Source: an uncultured Prevotellaceae bacterium (GTDB taxonomy: Bacteria; Bacteroidota; Bacteroidia; Bacteroidales; Bacteroidaceae). From it: a DNA stretch of 10,451 nt. The stretch is from contig CAMOSA010000082.1 in assembly GCA_946624335.1 (NCBI GenBank), forward strand, positions 1 through 10,451. The letters run 5' to 3'. Of the stretch, positions 1-7,100 are shown piece after piece. Under the pieces are notes generated by a model that did no database searches, had not been told where the DNA came from, and saw only the letters and a list, made by a program, of their open reading frames with translations. Position 1 is the first letter of the stretch, and each line of letters opens with the position of its first letter. A program made the translations under genes and the position numbers.

Positions 1-434
1 ACATTTCTGCCTATGAGATAAGCAAAGAATAAGAGGTTGGAACAGGACACGACGATTTCCGCCACCTCGCAGGGAACAGACTAATGGATGATGCACAAGA
101 TTCAATGAATAACTGGGCCAAGTGCAATTATCCCACCACAATTCAACAACACCAATTAACAAACCAAGAATTGTGCGTGTTCCCATTCTAAACTTTATAG
201 ATACTTGAGCTTTCTGCTCTTGTTCTCTCCACTTAAATATCGCCAATATTTTACAATGAGAACAAGTAGACTGAAAGTTCATGTTTGGCGTGAACTATAA
301 TACTTGTTGGTGTAAGGCGACTTGGCCCGCATCACTTCTGTTATTTCTTTTAATAGCCAAAAGAATCTTGCCTGCCACACAATAAAGGGGGCTGCGCGTG
401 CGTTATATATAAAGTCGCACATGTACGCAAACTT
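1..434. other. AT-rich upstream region, no gene recognised
   Basis: No convincing coding gene was found here. Plus-strand frames close quickly, and any upstream gene ending here would leave only a few codons inside the window. One minus-strand frame is open from about position 294 to the left edge, with an ATG at 282-280. Its conceptual product begins MNFQSTCSHCK and is rich in Cys, Trp and His with no domain I recognise, so I treat it as probable chance. The stretch holds two small dyads (219-266 and 276-296) and a mini-ORF at its right end. No tRNA- or rRNA-like segment was seen. A promoter for ruvA is expected here, but no good match to the Bacteroidota TAnnTTTG box was found; a TATAAT at 296-301 lacks a convincing partner. 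Confidence 0.6.
219..266. repeat. Nested inverted repeat upstream of ruvA
   Basis: CTTGTTCTC at 219-227 is matched by its exact reverse complement GAGAACAAG at 258-266. Inside that loop, AAATAT at 235-240 pairs with ATATTT at 246-251. A further 6-bp dyad lies just downstream, AGTTCA (276-281) with TGAACT (291-296). The pairs are read directly from the sequence. They could form a cruciform, an RNA hairpin in an upstream leader, or an operator, but the stems are short and the region is AT-rich, so chance is possible. The site is about 170 bp before ruvA, which would fit a regulatory role only if the promoter lies nearby. Confidence 0.35.
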
Positions 435-438
435 ATGA
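421..438 (+). other. 5-codon mini-ORF overlapping the ruvA start
   Basis: ATG TAC GCA AAC TTA TGA encodes MYANL and ends in an ATGA overlap with the ruvA start codon (ATG at 435-437). Its start is 14 nt before that of ruvA. A 4-nt overlap is the classical arrangement for stop-start translational coupling, so a ribosome ending here could re-initiate on ruvA. The peptide itself is unlikely to matter. No Shine-Dalgarno sequence is seen, which is normal in Bacteroidota. Whether it is translated is inference. The same geometry recurs before sprA. Confidence 0.3.
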
Positions 439-1040
439 TAGAATATATCCGCGGGTCGATAGCCGACCTCTCCCCCACCCTCGCCGTGCTGGACGCCAAC
501 GGTGTGGGCTATGGGCTAAATATCACATTGAACACATTCTCCGCCATCCAGGGTCTGCCCGGCGACGTGAAGCTTTACGTCTACGAGAGCATCCGCGAAG
601 ATGCCTACGTGCTGTGGGGCTTCGCCACGAAGGTGGAGCGCGAGCTGTTTGTGCTGCTGACGTCGGTGAGCGGCGTGGGCGGACAGAGCGCTCGCGTCAT
701 CCTTAGCTCGACGACGCCTGCCGAGCTGTGCGATGCCATCAGCCGCGGCGACGAACGTCTGCTGAAGACGGCCAAGGGCATCGGAGGCAAGACGGCTCAA
801 CGCATCATCGTGGAGCTGCGCGACAAGATCGTCGCCCTGGGCCTCGACGCTCAGGCCGGATCACCCAGCTCGCAGCCCATGACAGCCCTCAACAAAGAGG
901 TGCAGGACGAGGCCGTGGCGGCACTGACGATGCTCGGATTCTCACCGGCGCCGTCGCAGAAAGCTGTCGTAGGCATACTGAGGGCCGAGCCCGACGCCAA
1001 CGTCGAACGCGTCATCAAGCTGGCACTGAAGATGCTCTGA
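435..1040 (+). CDS. ruvA: Holliday junction branch migration protein RuvA
   Basis: RuvA binds four-way Holliday junctions as a tetramer, holds them in a square-planar form and loads the RuvB ATPase rings that drive branch migration, with RuvC cutting the junction; it acts on DNA in the cytoplasm. The 201-residue product is close to the E. coli length of 203. The N-terminal OB-fold domain covers about residues 1-64 and keeps the acidic pin pair E55-D56 in the REDA motif. Two helix-hairpin-helix motifs follow: SVSGVGGQSARVIL at about 77-90 and AKGIGGKTAQRIIVE at about 113-127. A Ser/Pro/Gln-rich linker (about 139-150) leads to the C-terminal RuvB-contacting domain, about 153-201. The ATG at 435 gives the expected N-terminus (MIEYIRG, compare MIGRLRG). 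The stop codon directly abuts the palindromic repeat, and sprA begins 30 bp later, so co-transcription is likely. I see nothing abnormal in the protein. Confidence 0.97.
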   Translation: MIEYIRGSIADLSPTLAVLDANGVGYGLNITLNTFSAIQGLPGDVKLYVYESIREDAYVLWGFATKVERELFVLLTSVSGVGGQSARVILSSTTPAELCDAISRGDERLLKTAKGIGGKTAQRIIVELRDKIVALGLDAQAGSPSSQPMTALNKEVQDEAVAALTMLGFSPAPSQKAVVGILRAEPDANVERVIKLALKML

Positions 1041-1056
1041 AAGTGAAAAGTGAAAA

Positions 1057-1074
1057 ATGAAAAGTGAAAAGTGA
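1057..1074 (+). other. 5-codon mini-ORF overlapping the sprA start
   Basis: ATG AAA AGT GAA AAG TGA encodes MKSEK and ends in a GTGA overlap with the proposed GTG start of sprA at 1071-1073. Its start is 14 nt upstream of the sprA start, the same distance and length as the mini-ORF before ruvA. It lies wholly within the heptad repeat, which supplies ATG, GTG and TGA triplets in all frames, so its presence may simply follow from the repeat. If it is used, it would give sprA a canonical ATG entry point followed by re-initiation at GTG. Translation is inferred, not shown. Confidence 0.3.
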
Positions 1075-1175
1075 AAAATAAGATCTTCTTTAGAACGTTA
1101 GCCCTGCGTAGGTTTTACTGCCTACGCAGCATTATCTTATTTTTCATTTTTCACTTTTCACTTTTCACTTATGCG
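1071..1175 (+). other. SprA signal peptide encoded by the repeat element
   Basis: Residues 1-35 form an unusually long Sec-type signal: a basic n-region (MKNKIFFRTLALRRFYCLRS), a hydrophobic core (IILFFIFHFSLFT) and a likely signal peptidase I site after TYA, leaving Gln36 as the mature N-terminus. The FHFSLFT portion is the direct translation of TTCACTT heptads (a 21-nt period gives seven residues). The RRFYCLR portion is encoded by the inner hairpin. The core is Phe-rich and Ala-poor, which fits a repeat-derived origin. An outer-membrane barrel needs a signal peptide, so the sequence is presumably functional. The cleavage site is a visual estimate. Confidence 0.75.
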
Positions 1176-4100
1176 CAGGTCGACAGCCTCCACACCCGCC
1201 CTCAGAAGACCGTGCCGGAGACGTACGAGGATCTTGACACGACGGGCATTGCCATCCGCTTGCCCGACAACCTGAAGCAGGAGGCTGAGCTGGACTCCAT
1301 CACCGGGCACTACCGCATCGGCACAAAACTCGGCACGGGAGGCTACCTGAACACGCCCATCCTGATGACGCCCGACGAGTACCAGCAATGGACACTCGAG
1401 CAGTCGATGAACGCCTACTACCGCCAGAAGAACCGCGAGGAATACGAGAGTAAGGGGAAGAACAAGTTCGACTTCACCGACATGAAGTTTGACCTCGGAC
1501 CGGCCGAGAAGATCTTCGGTCCCGGCGGCGTGCAGATCAAGACGCAGGGTTCGGCCGAGATCAAGATGGGCGGCAACCACAAGAAGATCAACAACCCGTC
1601 GCTGGCCGCAAACCGCCGCAAGACCTTCGGCTTCGACTTCGACGAGAAGATCAACCTGAGCGTCACCGGCAAGGTGGGCGACAAGGTGAACATGAACATC
1701 AACTACAACACGGAGGCCACCTTCGAAGTCGACGCCCAGCAGATGAAGCTGAAATACGACGGCAAGGAGGACGAGATCGTCAAGTTGGTGGAAGCCGGTA
1801 ACGTGTCGATGCCCTCCAACTCGACGCTCATCCACGGCGTGTCGAGCCTCTTCGGTCTGCGCACCGACCTGCAGTTCGGCAAACTGAAGCTGCAGACGGT
1901 GGTCAGCCAGAAGAAGTCGGCCTCGAAGAGCGTCAGCTCAAAGGGCGGCTCGCAGACGACGAACTATGAGCTGTCGGCCGTCGACTATGAGGAGAACCGC
2001 CACTTCTGGCTCGGCCATTTCTTCCGCGACAACTACGACCGGTGGATGAAGACGCTGCCCACCATCGCCAGCGGCGTGACGCTCAAACGCGTAGAGGTGT
2101 GGATCACCAACAAACGGGCCGCTTCGACGCAGAACAACCGTAACCTGATCGCCTTCACCGACCTGGGCGAAGCCACGCACATCAGCAACGCCAACTGGCA
2201 GCGCGCCACGTCGACGCCACAGCCACAGAACCGCGCCAACACACTCTACGACGACCTCATCAACAAGTACGGCGAAGCCCGCGACATCAGTGCGGCCACG
2301 ACGGTGCTCGACGGCATAGACGGTTTCAGCGGAGGCTTGGACTACGAAAAGCTGCAGAGCGCCCGACTGCTGACCTCGTCGGAGTACACGCTCAACTATG
2401 CCTTGGGCTATATCTCGCTGAACTTCGAGCTGGAGCCCGACGACGTACTGGCCGTGGCCTACGAATATACGTTCAACGGCCAGACCTTCCAGGTCGGCGA
2501 GTTCGCCAGCGACCTGACCGACAACACGCAATGCCTCTATGTCAAAGCGCTCAAGAGCACCAGCGGATCACCTGCCATGGGCAACTGGCCGCTGATGATG
2601 AAGAATATCTACTCGCTCGGCGCCACGTCGACACAGAAGGAGAAGTTCCGCCTCGACATCAAATACCAGAACGACACAGCCGGAGTTTATCAGACCTACC
2701 TGCCCGAAGCCCGCCTGAAGTCCACTCCGCTGCTGCGCGCCATGAACCTCGACCGCCTCGATGCCAACAACCGCTCCAACGCCGACGGCCAGTTTGACTA
2801 TGTCGAAGGATATACGATACAGAAAGGACGCATTATCTTCCCCGTGGCAGAGCCCTTCGGCGATCATCTGCGGCAATGGATCGGCGACGACGCGCTGGCC
2901 GACAGGTATTGCTTCGACGCCCTCTACGACTCGACGAAGACCGTCGCCAAGCAGATTGCCGAGCAGAACAAGTTCCAGCTCGCAGGCCGCTACAAGGGCA
3001 CCAACGGCGCAGAGATCAGCCTCGGAGCCACGAATATCGCACCGGGAAGCGTCGTCGTCACTGCCGGCGGCATGACCCTGACAGAGAACACCGACTACCG
3101 CGTCGACTACTCCATGGGAACCGTTTATATCCTCAACCAGAGTATCATCGATGCCGGCACAAAAATCAACGCGAGCGTGGAATCCAATGACACCTATGGT
3201 ATGCAACGCAAGACAATGCTGGGTGTCAACTGGGATTATGAGTTCTCAAAGAATTTCGTCGTAGGCGGTACTTTCCAGTTCCTCAATGAGCAGCCATTGA
3301 CGACGAAGGTCAATATGGGCAGCGAACCGCTGAAGAACACGCTGTGGGGCCTGCACATGGACTGGAAGAAAGAAGCACAATGGCTGACAAATGCCCTCAA
3401 CGCCATTCCGCTGCTCAACTTCACCGTTCCGTCACAAATTGCTTTCAGCGCCGACTTTGCCCAGCTCATTGCCGGACAGAACCGCAAGGTGCAAGGCGGT
3501 GCGTCGTACATGGACGACTTCGAGAACACGAAGAACCGCATGAGCATCACTACGCCGACAGCCTGGATGATGTCCAGCGTGCCAACGCCCTTTGAGGGCT
3601 CCAAGCTCACCAACGATGTCCGAAGCGGCTACCAACGAGCACTCCTCTCGTGGTACTATATCGACCCCATCTTCACACGCCGAAGCAGCTCGCTGACGCC
3701 CTCGCACATCAAGAGCGACCTGCAACAGCTCTCCAATCACTATGTCCGCGAGGTCTACGAGCGCGACCTATACCCCAACAAACAGCAGAACTCGTACTCC
3801 GAGGCAGCATCGCTCAACGTGTTGAACGTGGCCTACTACCCCACAGAGCGCGGTGCCTACAACCTCAACCCCGACCTCGACCAGCGCGGACGTCTGCAGA
3901 ACCCGAAGGAGAACTGGGGCGGCATGATGCGTAAACTCGACTACCCCGACTTTGAGGCTCAGAACATAGAATATCTGGAGTTCTGGATGCTCGACCCTTT
4001 CATCTACACCGGCGACGACCGCAGCTACGGCGGCGAGCTCTACATCGACTTGGGCGAGGTCTCTGAGGACGTGCTTAAAGACGGTAAGAAGTTCTACGAG

Positions 4101-7100
4101 AGCGGACTGCCGCTGGACGACAACACCAATTACTTTACCGAGACTGTATGGGGACGCGTACCTACCGGAACCAGCGTGACCTACGCTTTCAACAACGAAA
4201 GCGGCGCCCGACTCCGTCAAGACATCGGACTCAACGGACTCAGCTCAGAGCAAGAACGCACCTACGGCGCCTACGCCGAGTACCTGCAGCAGATCCAAGG
4301 TAAAGTGTCACCAGAAGTATTCGACAGTATCTGGGCCGACCCCGCCGGCGACGACTACCACTACTACCGCGGTACTGACTTCGACCGCAACCGCGTAGGC
4401 ATCATCGAACGTTACAAACGCATCAATATGCCCGAAGGCAACTCGCCCGACACCGAGAACTCGCCGGAGAGCTACGAGACAGCCTACAAGACGACGCCCG
4501 ACGTCGAGGACATCAACCAAGACTATACGCTCAACGAATACGAGAAGTACTTCCAGTACCATATCTCCATCCATCCACAGGACACCGTCGTAGGCCGCAA
4601 CTTTATCTCTGACGTGCGCCACCTGACCGCCAACCTGCGCAACGGCGAGAAAGAGCCTGAGCGATGGTTCCAGTTCCGCGTGCCGTTGGAGGAGTTCGAG
4701 AGGGCTGTAGGAGGCATCAGCGACTTCACCTCCATCCGCTTTATCCGTATGTATCTGACGGGCTTCGAGAAGCCCATCATCCTGCGCTTCGCCACCTTCG
4801 ACCTCGTGCAGGCCGACTGGCGCGGCTACGAGCAGGCCCTCTACGTCGGGCAGGCGCCCTCCGTCAGCAGTTCTTTGGAGATCGGAGCCGTGAACATCGA
4901 GGAGAACAACGACAAGCAGCCCGTCAACTACGTACTGCCGCCCGGCATCAGCCGCGTCACCGACCCCTCGCAGAGCCAACTCGTCGAGTCCAATGAGCAG
5001 GCCCTCTCGCTCATCGCCAAGAACCTGTCGCCGGGCGATGCTCGTGCCGTCTTCAAGAACTGCAACTACGATATGCGCCAGTACAAACACCTGCAGATGT
5101 TTGTGCACGCTAATGCCCTGGCCAATGACATAACAGACCTGACCGACGGTGAGACATCAGTCTTCCTGCGACTCGGATCGGACTACAAGAGCAACTACTA
5201 TGAGTACGAAGTACCACTGGTGCTGACCCCTCAGCGCTCCGACTACGACACCTACAACGCCCGCGACTGCCGTGCCGTATGGCCTGAGGAGAATATGATT
5301 GACATCGACCTGGCCAAGCTCACCAACCTGAAGAAGAACCGCAATCACGAGAAGAGTCTGGGCACCGCCAGCTACAATCAGGAGTTCAGCCAGTTTGACG
5401 ACGACCGCCCCAGCAACCGTATATCTGTGATGGGTAACCCGACGCTGGGCGAGGTGAAGACCATCATGATCGGTATCCGCAACAACGGCCGCACGCTCAA
5501 GAGCGTCGAGGTATGGGCCAACGAACTGCGCCTGCAGGAGTTCTCCAACGAAGGCGGCTGGGCCGCACAGGCTGCGCTGAACATTCAGCTCTCTGACCTC
5601 GGATCTGTGAACCTGCAAGGACACATCGAGAAGGCTGGCTTTGGAGGCATCGAGCAGAGCGTGTCCGAACGCAGCAACGAAGACACCTACGACTACACCA
5701 TCACGACGCAGTTGGACTTCGGCAAACTGCTGCCCCCGAAGGCCAAGGTCAACGTGCCCTTCTACTACAGCTACGCCAAGGAGACGGTGAAGCCCAAGTA
5801 CAACCCCCTCGACACCGACATGGAACTCTCCGATGCGCTGGAAGCGCTGACGACGCAGCACGAGAAAGACAGCCTCACCAGCCTCACGACCCAGAAGCAG
5901 GTGACCAAGAATCTCTCGCTCACGGGCGTCAAGGTGAACATTGCCACGCGAAAGCACCCCATGCCCTACGACCCGGCCAACTTCACCTTCAACTACAGCC
6001 ACACACACACCTACAACGCCGGCGAGACCACCGTCTACGAGCATGAGAAGACATGGCGAGGCGGTCTGAACTACAGCTGGTCGCCAAACTGGAAAGCGTG
6101 GGAGCCGTTCAAGAACATCAAGTCGAAGTCAAAATGGCTCGACCTGGTGAAAGCACAGAACCTGAACTTTGCTCCGCAAAGCCTGACCTTCAACACCGAT
6201 ATCGTACGTAACTACTACGAGATTCAGGAGCGCGATATGGACAACCTTGAGTCGCCCAACGCCATCCCTGTACGCTGGACACCGTCGTTCCTCTGGAACC
6301 GCGAGTTCAACCTACGTTGGGACCTGACGAAAGCCCTCCACTTCACGTTCCAGAGCGGCACGCATGCTGAGATCGAAGAGCCTTACACCCCCGTCAACAA
6401 GGATCTGTACGCCGACAGTTACTCTGCCTGGAAGGACAGCGTGATGCACAGCATCCGCGGCTTCGGAACGCCCCTCGACTACTCGCAAAACGTGCAAGCA
6501 TCATATAAAGTGCCGCTCGAGAAGATTCCCGCGCTCGACTGGATAAGCGCCGACGGAACCTACCAGAGCAATTACAGCTGGAAGAGAGGCGCCGAGCTCG
6601 AGGATGGCAGCACTCTCGGCAACACCATCAACACGCAGCGCTCCGTCAACCTCAACGGCAAGCTGAACATGGAGACGCTCTACAACCACTCCACCTTCCT
6701 CAAGGATGCCAACAAGCGCTTCTCCACATCGACCATCAAGAGCGAAGGCCGCAAGAAAGATCAGGCCAAGAAGAAGGAGAAAGAAACCAAGAAGAAGGAA
6801 GAAGAGGCAGCCGCCAAGAAACTGGCCGAGGCACAGAAACAAGCCGCTGCAGGAGACAGCACAGCCCTCAAAGCGCTCAACGATCCCGCTGCCATGAAAG
6901 CTCAGGGCAACGCCAAGGGCGTCAGCACCCAGAAGAAGCAAGTCAAGGGCTTCGCCGGGGAGGTGGCCTTATTGCCCGACTCGGCCATCGAGCTCAAGCA
7001 CGGGCAGAAGAGCAAGCGCATCGTGGTCACGGCAAAGGACGAAAAAGGCAAGACATATAAAATAAGGTATAAGCTCGTCGATGACAACACCATCAAGATT

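Larger units (their letters stand above)
1041..1170. repeat. Nested palindromic heptanucleotide-repeat element
   Basis: The left arm consists of heptads AAGTGAA, AAGTGAA, AAATGAA, AAGTGAA, AAGTGAA and AAATAAG (1041-1082). The right arm mirrors them with CTTATTT, TTCATTT and three TTCACTT copies (1136-1170). Aligning 1048-1084 with the reverse complement of 1134-1170 gives 35 matches in 37 positions; in RNA one mismatch becomes a G-U wobble and the other is an A-C mispair. The centre holds a perfect 9-bp hairpin, CTGCGTAGG (1104-1112) and CCTACGCAG (1121-1129), around an 8-nt loop. The element starts at the base after the ruvA stop and ends inside the sprA signal-peptide codons. From memory, KVKSEK-like and FHFSLFT-like translations of such repeats are common in Bacteroidales genomes, suggesting a dispersed family. 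It may also attenuate transcription after ruvA. Confidence 0.85.

Noticed and set aside
296..301. TATAAT as a ruvA -10 box
   Set aside because: The E. coli-type box is not the Bacteroidota consensus and no -35 or -33 partner stands at the right distance.
728..1060. 110-codon plus-strand frame overlapping ruvA
   Set aside because: Arg/Gly-rich shadow of ruvA in another frame; its KVKSEK tail is simply the heptad repeat translated.
1041..1170. Insertion sequence remnant
   Set aside because: The palindrome has no transposase fragment and no visible target-site duplication; at most it is a small non-autonomous element.
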